Assembly (NCBI GenBank): GCA_020050435.1 | Contig: JAGVKQ010000005.1 | Span: 217,535-281,534, forward strand | Source: Candidatus Caenarcanales bacterium | GTDB taxonomy: Bacteria > Cyanobacteriota > Vampirovibrionia > 2-02-FULL-35-15 | Length of the DNA: 64,000 bases | Direction of reading: 5' to 3' | In this document: positions 25,712-33,580 of the stretch, in pieces | How the letters are laid out: each line of letters opens with the position of its first letter | Numbering within the stretch: position 1 is the stretch's first letter | Program-made: the position numbers and the translations under genes | The notes under the pieces: model-generated | The model's database searches: none | Told to the model about the DNA's origin: nothing | Seen by the model: only the letters and a program-made list of their open reading frames with translations

Positions 25712-26991
25712 TTGATCTGCGAAATAACAGTAAAGATAGGAAGATACATTCCTATAACAATAGCTCCTACTAATCCGCCTAATGTAACGATCATAACTGG
25801 CTCCATAAGAGATGTAAGTGATTCAACAGCATTTTCTACTTCAACATCATAAAAGTCAGCGACTTTTTCAAGCATGTTTTCTAATTGACCGGTTTCTTCA
25901 CCGATAGCTACCATTTGTGTAACCATGGGTGGGAAAAGTTTGCTTTCACCTAAAGGTCCGCTAATGGTGCCACCTTGCTGAACTTTTGCCTGAATCAATT
26001 CAACTGCTCTTGATAAAACTGCATTTCCAGAGGAATCTTTAACTACATCAAGTGCTGAAACAATAGGTACACCAGATTTTGTAAGCGTTCCAAATGTTCT
26101 TGTAAATCTTGCTACTGCTACTTTTCTCATAATGTCGCCAAATATAGGGACATTAAGCATTGCATAGTCAAGAGCATATTTACCTTCAGGTGTTTCATAC
26201 CACTTTTTCAGTGACCATGTTCCAAATATTAATCCAGCAATTATAGCTATCATGTACCATGAACGTAAAAAATCACTGATAGAAATTAAAAACTTTGTGT
26301 ATGCTGGGAGCTCGCTACCTAGAGATGTAAATAATCCAGAGAATGTAGGTAGAACTAAAGTTAACATAGCATAGAATACACCTACTGCAATTACCATGAC
26401 TACTACAGGGTAAGTCATTGCTGATTTTACCTGCTGAGTGAGTTTACTTCTTTCTTCCATGAATCCAGCAAGCCTATTTAAAACCTGATCCAGCACACCG
26501 CCGGCTTCACCGGCTCTTACCATTGAAATATAAAGAGTGTCAAAAATCTTAGTGTGTTTAGAGAGTGCATCTGAAAGTGTGCCACCTTGTTCAATGTCAT
26601 ATCTAACCTGTTCAAGCACTTTTCTAAGCTTTGGATTTGTAGTTTGTTCAGTTAAAACAGTTAAAGCTCTGAGCATTGCAACACCAGCTTCAATCATTGA
26701 TGCAAACTGTCTGGAGAAAATAACCATATCCCTCAAAGTTACAGGCTGATATTTTTCAAGAAAATCTTGAAAAGAAGAATTCTCCTCTGTTTTTTTTGTA
26801 GAGGGGGCAGAGCCTGACGGGCTGTATGTAAAAGAAGGAGAGGAGTTTTTTGAGCTGGTTTGTTTTATATCTACTACCCAAAGCCCATCTTGTTTAAGAG
26901 TAGCTCTGGCACTGTCCATACTATCTGCATTTATGGAAGCTTCTTTGAGCTCTCCTTTATTGTTTCTGGCTTTGTAAGTAAATGTTGGCAT
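25708..26991 (-). CDS. type IV pilus/type II secretion inner-membrane platform protein (PilC/GspF)
   Basis: A 427-aa inner-membrane protein with the N-terminal GspF/PilC signature (MPTFTYKARNNKGELKEASINADS...ARATLKQDGLWVVDI), a Ser/Pro-rich linker (about 43-70) and two T2SSF domains, each with membrane helices (about 190-215, 240-262, 400-420). Conserved RAGEAGG and AIGEETG motifs are intact. It serves as the platform on which pilus or pseudopilus ATPases act. No other pilus genes are adjacent, so its partners lie elsewhere. The gene is convergent with the 108-aa gene. Confidence 0.92.
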   Translation of the reverse strand: MPTFTYKARNNKGELKEASINADSMDSARATLKQDGLWVVDIKQTSSKNSSPSFTYSPSGSAPSTKKTEENSSFQDFLEKYQPVTLRDMVIFSRQFASMIEAGVAMLRALTVLTEQTTNPKLRKVLEQVRYDIEQGGTLSDALSKHTKIFDTLYISMVRAGEAGGVLDQVLNRLAGFMEERSKLTQQVKSAMTYPVVVMVIAVGVFYAMLTLVLPTFSGLFTSLGSELPAYTKFLISISDFLRSWYMIAIIAGLIFGTWSLKKWYETPEGKYALDYAMLNVPIFGDIMRKVAVARFTRTFGTLTKSGVPIVSALDVVKDSSGNAVLSRAVELIQAKVQQGGTISGPLGESKLFPPMVTQMVAIGEETGQLENMLEKVADFYDVEVENAVESLTSLMEPVMIVTLGGLVGAIVIGMYLPIFTVISQIK

Positions 26992-27096
26992 AACTATTTA
27001 ATTAAATATTAACAGGAAATATTCTTAACCATTAAATTCAGATTTTTTATATGGGATTTTGTTCCTGACATTACTATTTAATACTCAATCATTAAA

Positions 27097-27113
27097 TGTA
27101 ACCATGGGTTACA
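27097..27113. promoter_or_regulatory. TGTAACC-N3-GGTTACA palindrome upstream of recJ
   Basis: TGTAACC-ATG-GGTTACA, extended to 9-bp arms by flanking AA/TT. It lies 59 bp before the recJ start. The same arms occur upstream of the exported-protein/recA operon at 41476-41492. Candidate operator of a DNA-damage regulator. Confidence 0.5.
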
Positions 27114-27159
27114 TTTTTTACTTTCCTTTATTAACCTTTAATCCCTAGCTTCAAAAGCC

Positions 27160-27165
27160 TATAAT
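27160..27165 (+). promoter_or_regulatory. -10 box of a leaderless recJ promoter
   Basis: TATAAT ends 7 nt before the recJ ATG, which puts the transcription start at the start codon. No Shine-Dalgarno sequence is present. The same TATAAT-7 nt-ATG spacing recurs at 517 and 46224. Confidence 0.5.
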
Positions 27166-27172
27166 CATTTTC

Positions 27173-29707
27173 ATGAAATATAAGTGGAATATTAAAGAAC
27201 ATAATAATATATCAAAAGAATTTTTAGAAATAGCATTCAATTCAGAAATAATTGCAAAAATGCTTTTGAATAGAGGAATTGATTCACCTCAAAAAGCTAA
27301 AGAATATTTATATCCAGAAGAATATACCCCTTCAAGACCTGAAGAAATTCCTGGTCTTGTAAAAGCAAAAGAAAGAATAATAAAAGCCATAAATGAAAAT
27401 GAAAAAATAACTATTTTTGGTGATTATGATGTAGATGGCACTACTTCTGCTGCTTGTCTTATTCTGACTCTAAAACAATTTACAAATAATATTGATTTTT
27501 ATATTCCAAATAGATTGAGTGAAGGCTATGGATTAAATCTTGAAGCTGTTAGAGCGATTGCGAAAAAAAGTAAGAGGGCGGGTCACGACACGCCCCTACT
27601 CATCACATGTGATTGCGGAATTACAAATGTAAAAGAAGTAGAGCTGGCTAATGAGCTGGGAATGGATGTAATTATTACTGATCATCATTCACTTCCAGAA
27701 ATTTTACCCCCTGCTCATGCAATCTTAAACCCGAAACAATTACCTGAAGGACATAAACTTCACTTTTTACCAGGTGTTGGTGTGGCATATAAGTTAGCTG
27801 AGGCTATTCTTGAAGATATGTGTCATTCCCGGCTTGATCGGGAATCCATACCATTGAAAGACCTGGATTCCCATTTACATGGGAATGACAAAAAAAACAA
27901 TCCAATTGCTCATACTGAGTTGCTTGATCTTGTTACTTTAGGCATGATTGCAGATCTAGCACCACTTGTAGATGAGAACAGATATCTTGTCCAAATTGGC
28001 TTACCAAGGCTTGCATATACTAAGAAATTGGGGCTTAGGGAATTATTAAGAGTTTGTGGATTGAGTGCTCCACAAGGTGCAGATGTTGTACGAGGTAAAG
28101 ACGTTGTACACAACGTCTCTACAGAGCACATTGGTTTTGGAATAGCACCTAGAATTAACGCTGTAGGCAGACTTACTGATGCAAATCTTGCTGTAAAACT
28201 TATGACTACAGAAGATTTGCTTGAAGCCGTAAATCTCGCTACAGAGTTAGAATTTCAAAACAGACAAAGACAAACTCTTTGTGAAGAGACAGTAAAAGAT
28301 GCAATTTCTCTGGTCTCTGAAGAAGTAGATTTTGAAAAAGATAAATGTATAATTATTGCTAAAGAAAATTGGCACCATGGAATTATAGGAATTGTAGCTT
28401 CTAGAGTATTAGAAAAGTTTAGTTTGCCTACCCTTTTGATTTGCATAGATAAAGAACAAAACATTGCCAGAGGATCAGGTAGAAGTATTGGTGCTTTAAA
28501 TATAGTAGATGTATTGAATGAATGTTCTTCTCATCTTGAAAAATTTGGAGGACATAAAGCTGCATGTGGTCTTTCTATAAAACCTGAAAATATAGAATCT
28601 TTTATTGATAAGTTTAAAAATACTACTAATAAACTTTTAGAAGGACATGATATTAGTCCTGTATTAATGGTGGATTCTAACCTTTCTATTTCAGATGTAA
28701 ATATTGATTTAATAGAAAAAATAAATAAGCTTTCTCCTTTTGGTTTTGGAAATAAAATGCCTATTTTTGCAAGTGATGAAGTTGAAATAGTTGGACTTAA
28801 ATCCATAGGAAAAGATGGGCAACACTTGAAATTGACACTTTTAAGTGTAATTGCGAGGGGTGACGTAAAAACCTTTGAAGCCCTCATCTGGAACTATGAC
28901 AAAAGCCATCCTTTTGAAATCGGTGAAAATATAAAAATTGCTTATACGCCTAAAATAAACTCTTTTAATGGAAACACTTCTATTCAGTTAGAAGTTAAAG
29001 ACTGTGAGAGAGTAGAACAAGTGATAGAAGTCAGAAATCAGCCGCCAAAGGCGAGCCTCGCCCAATTGGGCGGGAAATCAGAAGATGGCATAGCTGTTTT
29101 TGACTATAGGATGAAAACAGAAGAATGTATTAATGAAGTTGGTAATTCTGTGCTCTTTTTCGCCGAAGTTAGCCAAAAAGATTTTTTACCTTTAAAAACT
29201 TATTCCAGAAATAATATTTCAAAGTGTGAAAATCTTGTTTTTCTTGATCTTCCTCCTGCTGAAAACATTTTCTTAGATGTAGTTAATAAAGCACAACCGA
29301 AAAATGTTTACTTGGCTTATTCACCCGAACATTTAGAAATGAATCCTCACTTTTTAATGAGAAGATTAATAGGTATGATTCGCTATGTTGTAAATAATAA
29401 AGACTCAAAAGTAAGTGAAATACAATTACAATCTGCTTTAGGAATTAATAAAACTGCTTTAGCATATGCCCTTCAAAGCTTAGAAAAGATAGGTTTTTTG
29501 GGGATTAGAAGAGGAAGTGATGTCTTAAATATAGATATTCTTGAAACTTCTCGACAGAATTTTGAAGAGTTAATAGAATATAACCTGTTGGTTTCAGAGA
29601 TGAAAAAAATTCAAAAGTTTCACTTAACTTTGCTTCAGGCAAAAATCAATGAAATAGGACAGATCTTAAATAAACAAAAGGAATTAGCAAATGTCAGAAA
29701 TAATTAA
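27173..29707 (+). CDS. recJ: single-stranded-DNA-specific exonuclease RecJ with palindromic inserts
   Basis: RecJ, a 5'-3' ssDNA exonuclease of the RecF pathway, base-excision and mismatch repair. The DHH domain has FGDYDVDGTTSAA, ITCDCGI and VIITDHHSLPEILPPAH (motifs for two metals), GIAPRINAVGRL and a DHHA1 domain with GGHKAACGL. At 844 aa it is longer than E. coli RecJ; part of this is a C-terminal extension with a winged-helix-like segment (SEIQLQSALGINKTALAYALQSLEKIGF), as in other long RecJ proteins. Part is due to in-frame palindromic inserts at residues about 134-142, 217-240, 309-317 and 623-634. The active-site motifs are intact, so it is probably functional. The apt start overlaps its 3' end by 17 nt. 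Confidence 0.95.
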   Translation: MKYKWNIKEHNNISKEFLEIAFNSEIIAKMLLNRGIDSPQKAKEYLYPEEYTPSRPEEIPGLVKAKERIIKAINENEKITIFGDYDVDGTTSAACLILTLKQFTNNIDFYIPNRLSEGYGLNLEAVRAIAKKSKRAGHDTPLLITCDCGITNVKEVELANELGMDVIITDHHSLPEILPPAHAILNPKQLPEGHKLHFLPGVGVAYKLAEAILEDMCHSRLDRESIPLKDLDSHLHGNDKKNNPIAHTELLDLVTLGMIADLAPLVDENRYLVQIGLPRLAYTKKLGLRELLRVCGLSAPQGADVVRGKDVVHNVSTEHIGFGIAPRINAVGRLTDANLAVKLMTTEDLLEAVNLATELEFQNRQRQTLCEETVKDAISLVSEEVDFEKDKCIIIAKENWHHGIIGIVASRVLEKFSLPTLLICIDKEQNIARGSGRSIGALNIVDVLNECSSHLEKFGGHKAACGLSIKPENIESFIDKFKNTTNKLLEGHDISPVLMVDSNLSISDVNIDLIEKINKLSPFGFGNKMPIFASDEVEIVGLKSIGKDGQHLKLTLLSVIARGDVKTFEALIWNYDKSHPFEIGENIKIAYTPKINSFNGNTSIQLEVKDCERVEQVIEVRNQPPKASLAQLGGKSEDGIAVFDYRMKTEECINEVGNSVLFFAEVSQKDFLPLKTYSRNNISKCENLVFLDLPPAENIFLDVVNKAQPKNVYLAYSPEHLEMNPHFLMRRLIGMIRYVVNNKDSKVSEIQLQSALGINKTALAYALQSLEKIGFLGIRRGSDVLNIDILETSRQNFEELIEYNLLVSEMKKIQKFHLTLLQAKINEIGQILNKQKELANVRNN
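27576..27595. repeat. palindromic insert 1 in recJ
   Basis: GGGCGGGTC-AC-GACACGCCC, 9-bp arms with one mismatch and a 2-nt AC loop, encoding roughly residues 134-142 between two conserved RecJ motifs. High GC against an AT-rich gene marks it as an insertion. Confidence 0.6.
27821..27890. repeat. palindromic insert 2 in recJ, 70 bp
   Basis: Bounded by perfect 10-bp arms TGTCATTCCC and GGGAATGACA, with nested inverted repeats GGAATCCA/TGGATTCC. It encodes residues 217-240 (CHSRLDRESIPLKDLDS...). The sequence type is that of widespread small dispersed palindromic elements that insert in protein-coding genes, as described for Rickettsia palindromic elements. Confidence 0.7.
28099..28118. repeat. 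palindromic insert 3 in recJ
   Basis: AGACGTTGT-AC-ACAACGTCT, perfect 9-bp arms with an AC loop, encoding about residues 309-317. The same arm-loop design as insert 1 and the hairpin at 46370. Confidence 0.6.
29043..29072. repeat. palindromic insert 4 in recJ
   Basis: A CGCC-AAA-GGCG hairpin followed by the perfect 14-bp palindrome CGCCCAATTGGGCG (29059-29072), in the C-terminal part of recJ, at residues about 623-634 (QPPKASLAQLGGKS). Far richer in GC than the surrounding gene. Confidence 0.55.
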
Positions 29708-30212
29708 ATCTAAGATTAGAGATATTCCAGACTTTCCACGTGAAGGCATAGTTTTTAAAGATATAACCAATGTTTTAAAAGATGCAGATGCTTTTAAGCA
29801 TGCCATTGATTTGCTTGCTAAGCATTTTGAAAAACAGCATATTGATTATATTGCAGGAATTGAAGCAAGAGGTTTTATTTTTGGCAGTGCTCTTGCGTAT
29901 AAAATGGGTAAAGGTTTTATTCCTATTCGTAAACCAGGCAAACTTCCTCATAAAACTGAAAAAATTACTTATGACTTAGAGTATGGAAAAGACAGTTTGG
30001 AAATTCACCTGGATGCTGTAGAGCCAGGGAAAAAAGTTCTTATAGTAGATGATCTTTTAGCTACAGGCGGTACTATAGATGCTGCTGTAAAATTGGTTAA
30101 GAAAATTGGTGGTGAGGTAATGGGAGTTGCTTTTGTTGTAGAACTTGAGTTCTTAAATGGACGCAAAAGGCTTCCAGAAGACTGTAATATTACTAAATTG
30201 ATTACTTTTTAA
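29691..30212 (+). CDS. apt: adenine phosphoribosyltransferase
   Basis: A 173-aa purine-salvage enzyme that makes AMP from adenine and PRPP. The opening (IKSKIRDIPDFPREGIVFKDIT), the loop AGIEARGFIFGSALAYKMG, and the PRPP-binding motif VLIVDDLLATGG are typical. A ribosome binding site AAGGA precedes the ATG, which overlaps the last 17 nt of recJ, so translation is probably coupled to recJ. The length is normal. Confidence 0.95.
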   Translation: MSEIIKSKIRDIPDFPREGIVFKDITNVLKDADAFKHAIDLLAKHFEKQHIDYIAGIEARGFIFGSALAYKMGKGFIPIRKPGKLPHKTEKITYDLEYGKDSLEIHLDAVEPGKKVLIVDDLLATGGTIDAAVKLVKKIGGEVMGVAFVVELEFLNGRKRLPEDCNITKLITF

Positions 30213-30239
30213 TATCTCGCATAATCTATAGAGAAATAA

Positions 30240-30986
30240 ATGCGTTTAAATTTAAAAACTAGCCCTATTCTTCAACCTTCTGATGTGTTGCTGAGAAGGC
30301 ATTTAGACAGATGGACTTTATCAGGATTAAATGCAAGAACAGTTGATAAATTAGGAGTGAGATCAAGTGTAGCTGGAAATTCAATTGTAATTCCTTTTTT
30401 TTCATTGAGAGGAGAATTCCTAATTGGTTATAAAGCAAGGCTTGACGAAGGAGCAGATAGTCAAAAATTTGGTGAAAGAGCACTTCCTAAAAGTATATCC
30501 ACTGCTGGTGTGGAGAGTTCTTTTTTTTATCCACATATTAATAACTTGCATTGGAGTGAAATAGCAACAGATACTACTATCCCTATTTTTATAACTGAAG
30601 GTGAAAAAAAGGCAGCAAAGCTTTGTGCTGAAGGATTTCCCAGTATAGGAATTGGTGGGATATATGGGTGGACAGAATATCCTGATGAATTAAAATACCC
30701 TAGGTTGGATAGACCTAGTAAAAGTTTTAATGACATAAACTGGAAAAAAAGAACAGTTTATATAGTATTTGATGGGGATAAACATAAAAAGTCTTATGTT
30801 TTAAGAGCAGAAAGCCATTTGGAAGCCCAAATGAAAAGCCTCGGGGCAAATGTCAAAATCCTAGATTTGCCAGAAGTTGAAGGCTCAATAAACAGTGGAG
30901 TTGATGATTATTTACAGCAAAGTGGTAGAGAATATTTCTTACTATTAGTGGCTCAAGCAAATTATTTAAGCCATTATGCTCGATAA
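30240..30986 (+). CDS. orphan DUF3854 (toprim-like primase N-domain) protein
   Basis: A 248-aa soluble protein that matches the N-terminal domain of the mobile-element primase at 55918: FFYPHINNLHWSEIATDTTIPIFITEGEKKAAKL here is paralleled by FYYPHLSSLNWEKIAKDKTVPIFITEGCKKAALL there, and the DGDKHKK and GVDDYLQ regions also correspond. This domain is a toprim-like nucleotidyl transferase/hydrolase fold (DUF3854) usually joined to a helicase. Here the helicase part is missing, so it is a stand-alone domain. It may be a domesticated fragment of a mobile element. No Shine-Dalgarno site. It follows apt by 27 nt and precedes the nuclease-like cluster. Confidence 0.8.
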   Translation: MRLNLKTSPILQPSDVLLRRHLDRWTLSGLNARTVDKLGVRSSVAGNSIVIPFFSLRGEFLIGYKARLDEGADSQKFGERALPKSISTAGVESSFFYPHINNLHWSEIATDTTIPIFITEGEKKAAKLCAEGFPSIGIGGIYGWTEYPDELKYPRLDRPSKSFNDINWKKRTVYIVFDGDKHKKSYVLRAESHLEAQMKSLGANVKILDLPEVEGSINSGVDDYLQQSGREYFLLLVAQANYLSHYAR

Positions 30987-30996
30987 ATAGCTGAAG

Positions 30997-31012
30997 ATTA
31001 AATTTATTTAAT
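30997..31012. promoter_or_regulatory. copy 1 of the 16-bp palindrome ATTAAAT-N2-ATTTAAT
   Basis: ATTAAATTTATTTAAT, exact consensus, 80 bp upstream of the start at 31092. TATAAT at about 31060 lies between it and the gene, so a protein bound here would sit upstream of or over the promoter. Confidence 0.55.
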
Positions 31013-31091
31013 ACAGATGATTAATTATGGTTAGCTTCTTTAAAAGTGGCAATTAGGAATCTGATATAATTACAGTCTTACTATATATCAG

Positions 31092-32165
31092 GTGATTATG
31101 GCTATAGGCTCTAATTCAATTACAGGACCATACAGTCCTCTTACCAGCATTATCCTTGTTGGGTTTTATCCTCAACCTCTTCCTGCTCCAATAGAGCAAC
31201 CAAAACCTAATAAACCTGCTGTTGTTGAAGTCCAAAGAGCAGTAACTTCACCTAAAGTGTTTAGTCCACCCCCTAATACAGCACCATCAAAAAGAAAAGC
31301 AGCTTTAGTTTCACCTAAGAGAGAACGAATTGCTAAACCAAAAGAAAAAATGGTGACAGTAGAAAAGCCAACTTTAAATCCTATTCCTTTAAGAGAGTTT
31401 ACATTAAGTGATGAAATGAATAATATTGTTAGCTGTTTAGAACCAAAGTTAAATCTCAGTTTAAGATTTTATGGTGAAACTTTAGGTGTTGATTCTTTCG
31501 ATTTTGTTAGGGAATGTGTAGAGATTTTTTATAGATTTGATGCTTTGAATAATAAAAGTAGTCATGATGAAATTGAGTTTGCAAAAAGGCAACAATTTTT
31601 ATTTAGTGCTTGTCGAGGTGACCTCCCATATTATAATTTTTCCCCATTAAATTTATCCAATTTAGGATCTGAGTTTTATGCTCATGAAAGATTTATGAAA
31701 TTAGATGAGATGACACGACATAGAATCAATAAATTTTTACAAACAGGAAGTACTAATCTTAATTCATTTAAATTTAGAGCTGAATTAGCAGAGTTTTTAG
31801 AGAAGAATGGTCAGGCGGGAGAAAGAGTCCTTGGTAATTTAATGTTTTTATCAAATGAATATAGATTAACAGTGAATAACTTTCTTTCTAGAGCATTGCC
31901 ATTGGAGGGGAAACCTTTATCTGAATTAGATTTAAGGCTTGTTAGGTTAAGAAGAGCATTGCAAGAATTAAAAGGAAAAAAATCTATAGAAATAGAACAA
32001 CATGGACTTAGAAATGGACATATAGATTTAGTTGTTTCATTAAAAGATGGAGAAAATCTATTTCTCTTAGCTAAAAATCGAGAAGAAATTAATAGCAATA
32101 CTCTTAGTAAATTACAAAGATTTGCAAAAAATCATGGAGCAAGATTAGTTTTTTGTAATGCTTAA
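31092..32165 (+). CDS. PD-(D/E)XK-like paralogue, degenerate active site
   Basis: A 357-aa protein of the local paralogue family. The N-terminus (about 30-115) is Pro/Lys-rich and probably disordered; a helical domain (about 120-285, with NSFKFRAELAEFLEKNG) precedes a C-terminal nuclease-like fold. The acidic residue of the second strand is Asp312 (HIDLVV), but the usual Glu-x-Lys is replaced by Leu326-Ala-Lys328 (FLLAKN), so the catalytic Glu is lost and the protein is probably inactive as a nuclease. A binding or regulatory role is possible. An AGGTG site precedes the ATG, and copy 1 of the shared palindrome lies upstream. Confidence 0.7.
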   Translation: MIMAIGSNSITGPYSPLTSIILVGFYPQPLPAPIEQPKPNKPAVVEVQRAVTSPKVFSPPPNTAPSKRKAALVSPKRERIAKPKEKMVTVEKPTLNPIPLREFTLSDEMNNIVSCLEPKLNLSLRFYGETLGVDSFDFVRECVEIFYRFDALNNKSSHDEIEFAKRQQFLFSACRGDLPYYNFSPLNLSNLGSEFYAHERFMKLDEMTRHRINKFLQTGSTNLNSFKFRAELAEFLEKNGQAGERVLGNLMFLSNEYRLTVNNFLSRALPLEGKPLSELDLRLVRLRRALQELKGKKSIEIEQHGLRNGHIDLVVSLKDGENLFLLAKNREEINSNTLSKLQRFAKNHGARLVFCNA

Positions 32166-32222
32166 CCTAAAGTATGAAAAAGTTCCGTTATGAAACCCTG
32201 TTTTAATGCTTATTTTAACTAC

Positions 32223-32238
32223 ATTAAATAAATTTAAT
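32223..32238. promoter_or_regulatory. copy 2 of the 16-bp palindrome (reverse orientation)
   Basis: ATTAAATAAATTTAAT is the exact reverse complement of the consensus. It is 99 bp upstream of the gene at 32337. Confidence 0.55.
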
Positions 32239-32336
32239 CCTCTAAATAGATGATTAAGGCATTTTTCTATTGATTAAGAAATTTAAGTCTGCTACTCTTG
32301 AAATAATAGATAAATTATTAAAGAGTTATTTAAATT

Positions 32337-33569
32337 ATGGCAGTTAAGACCGCTAGAATAATCCCGCCCTGGAGACATCTAAGGAATAGAATAATTCCAA
32401 GAACTGTTTGTGAGCAGAGGGATAAACGAATTCCTGTTGAAGTAGAAAATGGAGCTAGTGTCTATGCCCACAAATTAGCAAATGTCATAGGAACAAGATA
32501 TGTAGCAAGCCTATCAGACTATTTAATAGAAGATGATAGACAAACATGGACTGAAGTAGATGAAAGATTCTCAATATATGGTGAGAATGATCTTGTAGGT
32601 CAAGGCTTGTTAGAGCATTTAGAGGGAGTAGAGGCTGCTATTGGTGCACATGAACATGATGACAATATAGGACTTCCAAGCCTAGAAAAAAGAATTTTAT
32701 TTATTCTTGATAAATTATCTCCTAAGCGGGAAATTCTAAATCCAAACCAGGGCGAATCTTTATTTTATGAAAATCTGGATTACTTAGAGCAATTGGCTCA
32801 AATGAAAGACCATGGAATAGATTTTCCAAGGGCATTAATTAAATCTTTTAATTCTTTAAGCGATGAAGAAAGACTTATTTATTACACAGCAAATGAAATG
32901 TTTAAAGCTAATAAACCTTCTGTTGAAGTAAGTAGGTATTTAAAGTATGAGTTTTGTAAAAATGTAGAAATAAAAACTCTAGCACAGAAAATGTCTGATG
33001 TGACTGGTAACCAATCATTAAAATGTTATGTCTTAGATTTTCTAGAGGAAAGAAACGATGCAAAATCAAAACAATTTATTGCAAATTTAATAGTATTAGG
33101 AAGTAAAAATAATTATCAAAAAATGACTGTAGAAGGTGTAGATAGACTCTTTGAATCTGTATATGAAATTCATAATCAATTAAGAGACATGCCTGACAGG
33201 CATCATGGAAGATGTTTTTATGAAGAGGCCAGTGGGCATTATTTTGAGGCTAAAAAAGCACTTGATTTAATGAATGAGGGAAATATTATTTGGGCTTTAG
33301 AAATAACAACAATAGAGTGCTTAGAATCACTTTTAAAAAAAATCCCCCCTTATCATGGACCACTTACCCATAAGCATGGCTATTTAATGGGTGATGACAA
33401 TGTTAAAACTGAAATAGATATTTTAATGACTACACCAATGTGTGTAACTAAGTTAATTGAAGTGAAAAAAAGTAAAAAAGCAAGTGGATTAACTTCAGAA
33501 CTTCAAGCTAAAAGACAAAATGATATTGCTATTAGATATGGCTTAGGCTTAGAGAAAATTATAGGTTGA
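32337..33569 (+). CDS. PD-(D/E)XK-like paralogue with intact active-site motif
   Basis: A 410-aa protein of the local paralogue family. A helical region (about 60-330) is followed by a nuclease-like core: Glu359/Asp361 in TEIDILMTT and Glu375-x-Lys377 in LIEVKKS, the spacing expected for a PD-(D/E)XK fold, so the catalytic set looks complete. The tail (ELQAKRQNDIAIRYGLG) could be the helix after the core. No ribosome binding site precedes the ATG, so it may be leaderless. Function is unknown; nuclease activity is inferred from the fold only. It is convergent with the HEAT-like gene at 33581. Confidence 0.72.
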   Translation: MAVKTARIIPPWRHLRNRIIPRTVCEQRDKRIPVEVENGASVYAHKLANVIGTRYVASLSDYLIEDDRQTWTEVDERFSIYGENDLVGQGLLEHLEGVEAAIGAHEHDDNIGLPSLEKRILFILDKLSPKREILNPNQGESLFYENLDYLEQLAQMKDHGIDFPRALIKSFNSLSDEERLIYYTANEMFKANKPSVEVSRYLKYEFCKNVEIKTLAQKMSDVTGNQSLKCYVLDFLEERNDAKSKQFIANLIVLGSKNNYQKMTVEGVDRLFESVYEIHNQLRDMPDRHHGRCFYEEASGHYFEAKKALDLMNEGNIIWALEITTIECLESLLKKIPPYHGPLTHKHGYLMGDDNVKTEIDILMTTPMCVTKLIEVKKSKKASGLTSELQAKRQNDIAIRYGLGLEKIIG

Positions 33570-33580
33570 GAATAAGCAAT

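Noticed and set aside
28850..28905. Fifth palindromic insert in recJ
   Set aside because: GAGGG and CCCTC are only 5-bp arms and the encoded residues can belong to a normal RecJ strand, so it is not called.
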